A stretch of DNA of 64,000 nucleotides from the NCBI GenBank assembly GCA_003212555.1, contig QCPK01000001.1:56616-120615 (forward strand), written 5' to 3'. Of the stretch, positions 1 through 9,210 are shown piece after piece; position 1 is the stretch's first letter; each line of letters opens with the position of its first letter. The stretch comes from Prochlorococcus sp. AG-436-K22. GTDB lineage: Bacteria; Cyanobacteriota; Cyanobacteriia; PCC-6307; Cyanobiaceae. The notes under the pieces were generated by a model. That model made no database searches and had not been told where the DNA came from. It saw nothing but the letters and a program-made list of their open reading frames with translations. The position numbers and the translations under genes were made by a program.

Positions 1-16
1 TATAACTATTCTTGTC

Positions 17-571
17 ATGACTGATTCAATCCTCAGAAAACTGAATTTAAAGTCAAGCCCTTCGGGAAGAGCAATAGCTCAACCAATGGATGATGCATTG
101 GTTGAGATGCTATACCAACATTTAACGCTTGAGCGAAAAGCAAGTGCTCAATATTTTGCTATTTCCATCTGGTTTGCTGAGAGAGATCTCACTGGATTTT
201 CAAATTTTTTCAAACAAGAGTCATTTGATGAGCATGAACATGCTACTAATTTTGCTAATTATTTAGTTGCTAGAGGGCAGACAGTCGTTCTTCATGATCT
301 AACTGCCCCAAAGCAGAATTGGGATAGCATAGAAGATGTAATTGCTGAATCCTTCCATATGGAGGCTGATGTCACAACTTCTATTCATCAAATATATTCA
401 ACTGCTGAAAGGACTAGTGATACACGAACTAATGTCTTTTTAGACCCAATAATAGAAAGCCAGACTCAATCAGAGGATAATTTCGCACATATTTTATCTA
501 GGGTTAGGTTTGCCAATAATGAACCAGCTGCAATATTGATTATTGACGGTGAATTCGAATCAAATAAATAG
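17..571 (+). CDS. Ferritin-like iron storage protein
   Basis: 184 aa ORF with ferritin four-helix features: LYQHLTLERKASAQYFAISIWFAERDLTGFSNFFKQESFDEHEHA (ExxH-type ligands). Confidence 0.93.
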   Translation: MTDSILRKLNLKSSPSGRAIAQPMDDALVEMLYQHLTLERKASAQYFAISIWFAERDLTGFSNFFKQESFDEHEHATNFANYLVARGQTVVLHDLTAPKQNWDSIEDVIAESFHMEADVTTSIHQIYSTAERTSDTRTNVFLDPIIESQTQSEDNFAHILSRVRFANNEPAAILIIDGEFESNK

Positions 572-576
572 CTTTA

Positions 577-852
577 TTATATTTTAATTTCAAGAGGTCT
601 TTGGCATAATTCGTTGAATAGCATTGCTGAAAGGCTTTTTTGATATGTGTTATTAAATTCATTTGATATTTCTATTAATTCCATTCTTCTTTGTTTTAGA
701 TTCAGAATTTCCTCGAATAGTCTTTTCCTAAGAAACTTATCTTTTGAAATACTATGAGAAAGATACACATTTCTGTATCGTTGACGTATGTATTCAATCT
801 CTCTGCATAAACCTCCAATTAAGGAGTCAGATTCAGTTAAGTATTTATACAT
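577..852 (-). CDS. Hypothetical protein downstream of Crp-family regulator
   Basis: ORF track gives 577..894. The internal ATG (MYKYLTESDSLIGG) at 852 starts right after the regulator stop and avoids a 41 bp overlap. No recognised domain. Confidence 0.55.
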   Translation of the reverse strand: MYKYLTESDSLIGGLCREIEYIRQRYRNVYLSHSISKDKFLRKRLFEEILNLKQRRMELIEISNEFNNTYQKSLSAMLFNELCQRPLEIKI

Positions 853-853
853 T

Positions 854-1447
854 TTAGGCGGATAGTGGAGAGTCTTCAACAAATTCTGGAGCAAGACTCA
901 AGGTACTCTCGCCAGATGGAGCAAGGAGTAGCTCAGCTGATCTAAGTCTGCTAATTAAACGTGTTGATGTAACTCGAGTAGAACCAATTAATTCACCAAT
1001 TCTTTCATGGGTAAGCCTGAAGGGTAGTTGACACCAGTCCCCGCAACGTCTTCCAAGTCTATTTACTAAGAGTGATAATAAAGCCTGTAGTCTTTGCTCT
1101 GCGTTTCCTAAATGTCTGATCCTTAGTAATTGAAGTGTCCATTCATTTACAGCATCAAAACCATTTGTCTCGGATGATTCTATATCAGTCTTAAAGCAAA
1201 GTTGAGTGAGAGCCTCAACGCATATGCCTTCGCTACATAATCTATCTGTTCTTAGTTGATCTCCAGATTGCAAGAAGGCTAATGTCATACCTTCCGTTTC
1301 CTCACAAGGACAATAGACTCTTGCTATACCTTCAATAACCTCTAAGCATGAATCTGCATTTCTTGCAGATGGATCAAGTAAAACTGTTTGTCCAACAGAT
1401 ACTCTGACTTTAGGTACAGGTCCATCAGGAAGGAAACGGTAGTTCAT
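854..1447 (-). CDS. Crp/Fnr family transcriptional regulator
   Basis: 197 aa; C-terminal winged-helix HTH pattern LPFRLTHERIGELIGSTRVTSTRLISRLRSAELL. Confidence 0.85.
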   Translation of the reverse strand: MNYRFLPDGPVPKVRVSVGQTVLLDPSARNADSCLEVIEGIARVYCPCEETEGMTLAFLQSGDQLRTDRLCSEGICVEALTQLCFKTDIESSETNGFDAVNEWTLQLLRIRHLGNAEQRLQALLSLLVNRLGRRCGDWCQLPFRLTHERIGELIGSTRVTSTRLISRLRSAELLLAPSGESTLSLAPEFVEDSPLSA

Positions 1448-1627
1448 CTATCAAATATGCTTCTGCTAATGAGAATTAATATCAACAATACATTAAAGCC
1501 TGCCTCTTTTGCAACCGATTCTCAATAGCAAGTAAGCTGTTGCGAACTTTCTCCTTTTGCTACTCACGACAGTAACTTTTTATACATTTACTGTTTTCAA
1601 GTCATGATTTTTCTATGGAAAGTGTTG

Positions 1628-1666
1628 AAAAAAAGAGAGAGGCTTAAGCAAGCCTTTCTCTTTTTT
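1628..1666. terminator. Rho-independent terminator-like hairpin (bidirectional)
   Basis: aaaagagagaggcttaagcaagcctttctctttttt: GC-containing stem with T runs on both strands. Confidence 0.6.
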
Positions 1667-1702
1667 AGCTAAATAAGCCCATTAGCTGTTGTTCTAGGTT
1701 TC

Positions 1703-2437
1703 TCATCCAGCTGTGATTTTCGCCTCCTCCATATTGTAAAAATCTTTACCGATTCTTTTGAAATCAAAGCCCATGCTCTAAGCGCATACCATAGATGGCC
1801 TTATAGGCAAAAGAAGCCTAGGCAGAAATGTACATTTAATAGCCAAGCTCTTGCATTATGCATTTCTGCAGGAAGGGTGTTTGCAGTATCGGTAAAATAA
1901 GGAGCAAACTCAAATTCAAGCTTTAACGCATCACCATAAAGATCTGTTGTATAAATTGTGGTATTCGTAGCGCACAAAATGCAGCTACAAGAGCCAATAA
2001 AAATAAGATGATGTCCAAAAATAATAGTCAGCCTATCTGGATCATCCCATTCAAAATAAAATTTCTTTGCTCTTGATTTTTCGGGATAATTACCAAGGTC
2101 TACTTCATATCTCATAGAGTGGAGGAGGCCTCCAGCCCCTAATACAGCAGAAAATATGAGATGAATACAGCGATTACTTTGAATCCATAAGGTTCGCTAA
2201 TAACCCCATTTGAGATTCCACAAATTCCCACTCCAGCTAGATGAGGCAAGCAAATAACGTTTTAGTTACCCATCGGAATTTATGAGTCGTATCGAGCTAG
2301 TTCAAAGAGAATCAATCCAACAGCCGAAAACATCATCAAACCTGCATGTGCAGCAATGATTTCCCGGATCGGTTCGTCACCCCTGAGTTACTCGCGTAAC
2401 AGTCTTAGGTAACGTTGGGCTCCCCATAAGTCTGCAC
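1703..2437 (-). pseudogene. Degenerate pcb (Pcb/IsiA-like chlorophyll a/b-binding antenna) with internal deletion and frame disruptions
   Basis: Minus strand starts gtgcagacttatggggagcccaacgtt, matching the intact pcb start gtgcagacctacggagaccccaacgtt. The residual ORF 1801..2115 joins YEVDLGNYPEKSRAKKFYFEWDDPDRLTIIFGHHLIFIG directly to CATNTTIYTTDLYGDALKLEFEFAPYFTDTANTLPAEMHNARAWLLNVHF, skipping about 100+ codons present at 6834..7895. The 3' end gives GFDFKRIGK-like sequence in other frames. Confidence 0.88.
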
Positions 2438-2664
2438 GAGAGTAATTATTAAAAGGCCTGTTAAATTATTTGAGTCTTATTAAAGTAAGTAATCACATTT
2501 CATATTGCTTATTATAATTATATCTTTTATACTTATAATTGTATTGATCTTCCATTTTTTTTGTGTCTAAATTTCTTAAAAACACTGTTAAAGGCAACTC
2601 TTACAACTTTAACTAAAAACTTTGATTCAATTTTTGGATGACAGTAAAGTCTTTTTTATAGAAA

Positions 2665-3390
2665 ATGAATCATCTTGATGGCAAGTATATAGTTAGTACT
2701 TTCGAGAAGGGATTTAATAGGAAATTTTCTGAGAGAAAAAATCTATTTATAGTATTAGGATTATTAGGTGATCTTGATAGTTTTGAATATGTTCAGTCCT
2801 TAATAAGATGCTTGGATAAATTAAATAGAAGTGGTATAGATTTGTTTATAGTTGGTATTGGTAATAAATCTTCTAAAGAAAGATTTTGCAACTATACCAA
2901 ACTTCCTTATAAATATCTAAAAGTAATTGAGAATTCATATTTCCATGACACACTTTGTTTAGATAAAGGACTAAAAATTTCAACTATTCCTATAATAAAT
3001 TTAATGTTAATGTGTTTGGGATTTGCTTCTCCTGGAACAATATCAGAGGTCTTGCGAGGTTATATTGGTGATAGTAAAGCAAAAAAATTATTTACGAATA
3101 GTGATACATCACCAAAATTTTCTTTTTTGAATGTTAATGAGAAGTTTTTTGATCGTATTAACAAATTAGATAGTCAAAGACCATTTGAGTTGGCTACACT
3201 TAGATTGATGAATATGGTTGAGGTTTTATCAAATTGGGAAATATATATGATGGATGGAGAGAACCTTACTCAACGTTCAGCTACATTTCTAGTTGATTCT
3301 AATTATCATCTATTATATTCATATTACACTAAAGGCTTGTTAGGATTTTCAGAAAATATGTCAAATCCACTAGAATTCTTAGAATTATGA
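2665..3390 (+). CDS. Peroxiredoxin-like (PRXL2/AhpC-TSA-like) family protein
   Basis: 241 aa with GIDLFIVGIGNKSSKERFCNYTKLPYKYLKVIENSYFHDTLCLDKGLK, resembling the thioredoxin-fold PRXL2 group. Weak homology judgement by eye. Confidence 0.5.
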   Translation: MNHLDGKYIVSTFEKGFNRKFSERKNLFIVLGLLGDLDSFEYVQSLIRCLDKLNRSGIDLFIVGIGNKSSKERFCNYTKLPYKYLKVIENSYFHDTLCLDKGLKISTIPIINLMLMCLGFASPGTISEVLRGYIGDSKAKKLFTNSDTSPKFSFLNVNEKFFDRINKLDSQRPFELATLRLMNMVEVLSNWEIYMMDGENLTQRSATFLVDSNYHLLYSYYTKGLLGFSENMSNPLEFLEL

Positions 3391-3409
3391 ATATAGCTTT
3401 AGGAACTAT

Positions 3410-3625
3410 ATGAAAAATTTATTCTGCACAAGATGTGGTTCGAATAATATTGTTGCCGACAGAGCATTGGCTGGACGTCTGGTTTGTTCTAAGTGTGGAT
3501 GTTCTTCTATAAAAGCATCTTCAATTTATATTCCTGGTGGAATTACCATTTTCCTATCCCGTAATAAAAAATTAATTGTAATTAGTTTATTCTTTTTAGT
3601 TTTATTTTTCATATTATTAGATTAA
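3410..3625 (+). CDS. Small zinc-ribbon plus transmembrane protein
   Basis: 71 aa; CTRCG...CSKCGC followed by hydrophobic C-terminus LIVISLFFLVLFFILLD. Confidence 0.6.
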   Translation: MKNLFCTRCGSNNIVADRALAGRLVCSKCGCSSIKASSIYIPGGITIFLSRNKKLIVISLFFLVLFFILLD

Positions 3626-3626
3626 G

Positions 3627-4448
3627 TTATATTTTAGGAAATGCTCTCCAGTAGCCATCTTGATTAACTAGATTTAATTTATAATCATAGAGGTTGCTGA
3701 TATTACTTGTAGTCATTACCTTTGAGGGCTTCCCATCATTAATTATTTCACCTTTCTTAAGTAGGATTATTCTACTTACCTCAGGTATGATCGACTCTAT
3801 GTTGTTTGTTGTATAGAATATCGTCACGCCTAATTTTAATAATTCTCTTAGATTACTTAATAATAAATACCTCGATTTTAAGTCTAGATTAGTTGTTGGC
3901 TCATCTAATATAAGAATCTTAGGTTGGTTAATAATTGCTCTAGCGATTAAAACTTTCCTTTTTTGACCATCTGATAATTGAGAATAAAATTTATTTGGGA
4001 AGTCTATATTTAGTTTATGCATAACTTTAATTAATCTCATATCATGCTCTGAGCTTATCTTCATTTTATTTATTAAACCAAAAGTTCCTTGAAATCCAGA
4101 GATAATTATGTCGCTTACTTTCATATGACTTTTAATTCTATGATCTATCTCTGAAGATACAAATCCTATCTTTGATCTCAGCTCCCATATATTTATATTC
4201 TTTGAATTGAATAACTTTATATGAGAATTTTTCGAATAAATAGGATACTTTAATTTTGTAATCGTCTTTAGGATTGTAGACTTACCTGATCCATTGGCTC
4301 CTATTAATACTGTATTTTGACCTATTTCAAGTGATAGGTTTATATTGTTGATTATATTATTTTGTTTATAACTTATATTTATATTTTTAAGTTCAAGCCA
4401 ATTAGCATTTCTCAAAGCATACCACTCCACATTGAATATAATTCCCAA
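3627..4448 (-). CDS. ABC transporter ATP-binding protein
   Basis: Walker A GANGSGKST, signature-like QLSDGQKRKVLIARA, Walker B ILILDEPT. Confidence 0.9.
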   Translation of the reverse strand: MGIIFNVEWYALRNANWLELKNINISYKQNNIINNINLSLEIGQNTVLIGANGSGKSTILKTITKLKYPIYSKNSHIKLFNSKNINIWELRSKIGFVSSEIDHRIKSHMKVSDIIISGFQGTFGLINKMKISSEHDMRLIKVMHKLNIDFPNKFYSQLSDGQKRKVLIARAIINQPKILILDEPTTNLDLKSRYLLLSNLRELLKLGVTIFYTTNNIESIIPEVSRIILLKKGEIINDGKPSKVMTTSNISNLYDYKLNLVNQDGYWRAFPKI

Positions 4449-4512
4449 CTAGAAAATAAAAAGATAGCCAGGTAAAGCCAATTTAACCATACTGGTCTGG
4501 GGTTTTCATTCA

Positions 4513-5770
4513 TTATAAAATTATCAGGCAAACTACTCCTATAGGAATGAGGATCCGAATAGCTACGTTTACTAAAATACTTTTATTGTTTTGTTTTTCA
4601 AGTGTTGGGTTTGCAGGAGGATAAAGCATAGCTTGATCTTCATGAACGGTGTTTGTATTTGAGTCTTTAGGATGCAATTGCCAAGGGTGGTCTTTTATAT
4701 CTGAGCTTTTAAACCAATCCCAATAATATTGAACCATTTTATCTTCTCCAAGTAATTTTACATTATCTTTTTCAATGTAGCCCATCTGATTATTGTAGGT
4801 TTGTGTCCTTAAAATCATATAGTCCTCAGAGAAGACCTTGTAGAAAACTCTATGTTGCAATTGCTTAAATAAAAGCAGGTTTGTTAGAAGTTTGCTTTTC
4901 ATGAATTTTCTATAGTGTCTTACAATTACTCTTGCTTTATTTTTTTGCAAGGGGTATATGGTCTAGAACTTGAATATATCTTGCTTCTTCAGGCTCTCCC
5001 TTATAGATAACTATTCTTCCAGGTGGTAAGAATTTTATTCTTATGAACTCGCCTTTGGACTTATCTTTATATTTGTATTTGCTTTCTATTTGATTTTCTT
5101 CTCTGGTTATTTCTTGATTGAAGCTTGTTATAACGTCTCTATTTACATCATTGTCAGGAATTGTATCACCATGAACCCAGAATAAATGAAGTATATCAAG
5201 GTGATTTTCTATGATTCGTGCCCAGTCACATTTGAAATCAACTACTACTTCTTCATATTTGTAGCTTGAAATATCAAATCCATAACTATTAAGCAACCTA
5301 TTATTTATATTATCGGCTACGACGAAGTCACTTAGGTTGGTTTTCGCTTTTCCATTATAATATATATATACGTAGCCACCTATCTCTTTACATATGTACT
5401 GATAAAGATGGATTTTGGATGCATAATTATCGTAGTTTGAATCTACAATATGGTTACAGGTTATACGACTTAAATTTGTACATTCACCTGTAGATGAGTA
5501 TCTTGCACCGTGATATGGGCATACTAGTTCCCCATCTATAACTTCACCTCCAATAAATGAGGCCCCTCTATGTGGGCAAAGATCCTTAACACATCTCAGA
5601 TTTGATTCCTTGTCTTTATATATAACTAGTGGCTCATTATAAATTGTAAAATTATAAGGTTTCTTGTTATTAATATCTTTTGAACTACATATTGCGTACC
5701 AACCCAAAAGTCCATTCTTAAGTTGATTGTCTGGCTTTTTTGGTTTAGCACTTAACGTTTTTTTTATCAT
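4513..5770 (-). pseudogene. Rieske 2Fe-2S oxygenase (pheophorbide a oxygenase/Lls1-like), interrupted by frame change at an A7 run
   Basis: ORF 4937..5770 carries CPHRGASF...CPYHGARY and HLDILHLFWVHG; ORF 4513..4950 carries the C-terminal part including a TM segment. Frames change at ccccttgcaaaaaaataaagc (minus strand). Removing one A gives LAKNKARVIVRHYRKF in one frame. Confidence 0.8.
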
Positions 5771-6048
5771 TTATTGATGAGATAGCATTAGTGGAAGAGC
5801 TTTCCCTTCCAAGGTTAACTTTATTAAATTGTGCAATTTCGTCTTCGTTCATAACTGATTTGACATTAAAAGAGCGAGATTTTCTTTTAAGCCAATTTTG
5901 ATACTAGCTTATACGGTGGTCAAAAGACGTTTGCTGGTGTTATTTCAAAGGACTGTAACTTGCCTCAACAATGGATATTCTATAAGTACTTAACTCGAGG
6001 TTTGAATTTGTATTGGGTGATTACAGAAGGATCTTGCTTTTGACTTTC

Positions 6049-6228
6049 TTATGCAGCCTGTTTAGTTCGTAAATACTCAGTGGCTTCTTCGATGTTATTG
6101 CAGAACTTGCATGATCCTAAGTAGCAACCTAAATAACGTTGAAATAGTCTTTTGCCCCCAGTGAGTGGATATGTATGAACCGTTCCTCCTTGGGGTGTGC
6201 TGTGGACTAGCTCTGGTAAGGCAACCAT
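6049..6228 (-). CDS. Small conserved-looking hypothetical protein (59 aa), Cys-containing
   Basis: Read by eye: MVALPELVHSTPQGGTVHTYPLTGGKRLFQRYLGCYLGSCKFCNNIEEATEYLRTKQAA*. Balanced composition, ATG start; in a different frame from track ORF 6095..6277, missed because it is 59 aa. Confidence 0.6.
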   Translation of the reverse strand: MVALPELVHSTPQGGTVHTYPLTGGKRLFQRYLGCYLGSCKFCNNIEEATEYLRTKQAA

Positions 6229-6833
6229 TTACTTCAATTGTTTTTCTAAAAATGCATTTTTTGTATTGAATTCGCAATGGGTATTTTTTACTAACTAGCT
6301 CTTGACATTTTTAAATCCTCGTCATTTTTCTATTTCCTTTTCTATTTTCTAATAAGTTTACAAAAAAAGAGCTCTTATATATAGTTAAAAGAGCTTAAAA
6401 GACCTTTTAATACATCATTGTATCGATTTTATATTATTTATTTATATATAGTTTTTAAGCGGATAGGTTTTAAGACTTTCTCTGCGGATAGTGTTAATTC
6501 TTTTTTTAGATACACTGTCTTTAGTTTAATTATTTAATTCCTTGAATAAAAAATAATCTTGAAATATTTTATTTGATTTTATTTAAATAATTAAATCTTT
6601 AAAATTAAAAACATATCATTAACCTATTTTCTCTAGAGTGTAATTGTCTTTGTCCTTTTTTGCTTTGATTGACGGTAGGGGGGGTGGTTTGTTTTGTTCG
6701 CTTGGCAGCATATATAACCAGAAAAGCAAAAAATGATTGCGATAGATAACAGTTTCACTAAGCGATGTAAAGTTTTTAGCCTTCTCTGGCAACTTCTGTA
6801 TATCTTAGATCGGTATTCTATTACATATTACTC

Positions 6834-7895
6834 GTGCAGACCTACGGAGACCCCAACGTTTCCTATGCATGGTATGCGGCAAATGCTGGAGCTGTTACAA
6901 ACAAATCTGGCAGATTCATTTCATCGCATATTGCGCATACGGGCCTCATTTGCTTCGGAGCCGGTGCAAACACTCTTTTTGAATTAGCTCGTTACAACCC
7001 TGATGTGCCAATGGGCGCTCAAGGACTAGTTGTTCTTCCTCATCTTGCAGGACTTGGCTTAGGTGGCATATCTAATGGTGTTTTTACTGACACTTATCAG
7101 TTGCTTGTAGTTGGCATTCTTCATCTGATCCTTTCAGGTGTATATGCTGGCGGCGGAATGCTTCACGCCTTTAGATACGAGGAAAAACTAGAAAGTTATC
7201 CTTCAACATCAAGAGCAAGTAAGTTTAAGTTTGATTGGAATGATCCAGACAGACTTACCTTTATTCTTGGTCACCATTTACTTTTTCTTGCCGGCGGCAA
7301 CATTCAGTTCGTTGAATGGGCTAAGTGGCATGGAATATATGATCCTGCAGCTGGAGCCGTTCGTCAGGTTGAATACAACCTTGACCTTGGCATGATTTGG
7401 AACCACCAATTTGATTTCCTTTCTATTAGTAGCTTGGAAGACATTATGGGTGGTCATGCTTTCTTGGCATTCTTTATGGCTGCTGGTGGCATCTTCCATA
7501 TCCTTACTAAGAATTATGGTGAGTACAATTCATTTAAAGGAGCTGACATCCTTTCTGCTGAGTTCGTACTTTCTACTTCATTAGCAGGAGCAGCTTACAC
7601 AGCATTTGTAGCTGCTTTATGGTGTGCATCTAACACAACCATCTATCCAGTAGATCTTTATGGTGGAATTCTTGAGTTTAAATTAGGAGTTGCACCTTAC
7701 TGGGTTGATACAGATACATCTCTTGCAGCAGATGCTCACACTGGCCGTGCCTGGTTGACCAATGTTCACTTCTTCATTGGATTCTTCTATCTTCAAGGTC
7801 ATTTCTTCCATGGCCTAAGAGCCCTTGGATTCGATTTCAAGAGCATCGGCAGATTGTTTGACAATCTAGAGTCATCAGAAACTACACTTAACTAG
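6834..7895 (+). CDS. pcb: Chlorophyll a/b-binding light-harvesting protein Pcb (IsiA/CP43-like family)
   Basis: 353 aa, GTG start; MQTYGDPNVSYAWYAANAGAVTNKSGRFISSHIAHTGLICFGAGANTLFELARYNPDVPMGAQGLVVLPHLA and GFDFKSIGRLFDNLE are characteristic of Prochlorococcus Pcb. Confidence 0.95.
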   Translation: MQTYGDPNVSYAWYAANAGAVTNKSGRFISSHIAHTGLICFGAGANTLFELARYNPDVPMGAQGLVVLPHLAGLGLGGISNGVFTDTYQLLVVGILHLILSGVYAGGGMLHAFRYEEKLESYPSTSRASKFKFDWNDPDRLTFILGHHLLFLAGGNIQFVEWAKWHGIYDPAAGAVRQVEYNLDLGMIWNHQFDFLSISSLEDIMGGHAFLAFFMAAGGIFHILTKNYGEYNSFKGADILSAEFVLSTSLAGAAYTAFVAALWCASNTTIYPVDLYGGILEFKLGVAPYWVDTDTSLAADAHTGRAWLTNVHFFIGFFYLQGHFFHGLRALGFDFKSIGRLFDNLESSETTLN

Positions 7896-7927
7896 TTAGT
7901 CTCTAATTCAACTGATTCTTTAAACTT

Positions 7928-7960
7928 AAAGAAGCCCCCTAGTAGGGGGCTTCTTTTTTT
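7928..7960 (+). terminator. Rho-independent terminator of pcb
   Basis: aagaagccccctagtagggggcttctttttttg: strong GC stem plus T run. Confidence 0.9.
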
Positions 7961-8116
7961 GTCTTGATATAGCAATTAAAGTCATTCTTAAAATAAGGTG
8001 AAATTATAAAGTGTGTAATTTCTCCTCAAACTAAATATAAAGATCAATTTCTGAATATTTTTTTAATGAATAAAATGACATTCTCAATGTATATTTAAAT
8101 AGAAAAAATTATTTTA

Positions 8117-8308
8117 ATGTCACTCAAAGATCAGCTAGGGACTAAAGTCTTTAGTAAGGAAGGTACTGAACAGAGTCGAAAAGGCGAAGTTTTACCTATG
8201 AAACCAGAAAATATCTTACCAATTAAGCAATTATTGATCGCAGGATTAAGTGCTGTTATTTGCGTAATTCCTATAGTAATTAATATAATTAATCAAGCTA
8301 AGCATTGA
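8117..8308 (+). CDS. Small hypothetical membrane protein
   Basis: 63 aa with C-terminal hydrophobic segment LLIAGLSAVICVIPIVINII. Confidence 0.45.
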   Translation: MSLKDQLGTKVFSKEGTEQSRKGEVLPMKPENILPIKQLLIAGLSAVICVIPIVINIINQAKH

Positions 8309-8582
8309 TATCTATGGCCCATATTTTTTATTAAATACCCTTATCAATAGTATTAATATTAGATCCATTGATATGATTTCATTTTATTCATCTCTGGTAC
8401 TGGTGGATGTTTTAAGAAAGATCTTATTAGAATAATTACTAGAAAATGATTTATTTTTCCCTTTAGTGGGCATAAGCCCAAAATATTTGGAGGATAGTTT
8501 TTCAAGACTTAAGAAGAAATGACTTCAACAGCACTAAAAAATACTTGCATTAAAAAAAGCCTGTCATAGTAGGCCTTTTAAT

Positions 8583-8628
8583 TGGTGGCGGGGGGGGAGA
8601 TTTGAACTCCCGACCTTCGCGTTATGAG
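8583..8628 (-). repeat. Truncated tRNA-fMet 3' segment (candidate attachment-site duplicate)
   Basis: tggtggcggggggggagatttgaactcccgaccttcgcgttatgag matches 9085..9129 except one extra G and one C/G change, then diverges. Confidence 0.85.
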
Positions 8629-9084
8629 TACTACCAAAAATCGCTGAAATGCTAGTTATAACTTGAATGTCTGAACTACTGTACAAAAAAGCGAACAATG
8701 GGACTCTATATAGAAGGAAGTGTGTACAATCCTTTGTTATCAATAGATTATAAATAAAATGATTATATCAATACATGGAATATCAGTTTTGTACTCTTTG
8801 CATTTCTTTCTCCTAAATATAAATAATTTTATTCAGTTAATAAAACAAATTATCATTAATTCTCGTCATATACCTTCCTTATATTGTATTTGCAAAAAAC
8901 CGATTTGGGTTCAATCCTATATGTTTTCGGGTCTACCCGAAAAAGCAAACTGTACAAAAAGTGTACAAAACAACTCTTAAAGCGACGATTTCCTCCTCCA
9001 CGCTTCTTAAGACCTCATTGCAACAGAAAACCTGAAACCCCTGTTATGGCATAAAAAAACCCCCGCCAAGGCAGGGGTTAAAAT

Positions 9085-9161
<77 letters not shown>

Positions 9162-9210
9162 ACGTACTAGTTAGCATACATGTGAATGTACCAATAAAAG
9201 CTTTAATTAT

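Noticed and set aside
6095-6277. 60-aa minus-strand ORF of the track
   Set aside because: Alternative frame of the more convincing 59-aa ORF 6049..6228.
6733-6987. 84-aa ORF overlapping the pcb start
   Set aside because: Out of frame with the clearly conserved pcb N-terminus; not protein-like in the overlap.
8558-8580. Hairpin aaaagcctgtcatagtaggcctttt
   Set aside because: Explained as an ordinary terminator near the tRNA fragment rather than a separate element.
8759-8980. 73-aa ORF in the tRNA-bounded segment
   Set aside because: AT-driven Ile/Leu-rich translation without a family; kept only as part of the remnant, not as a gene.
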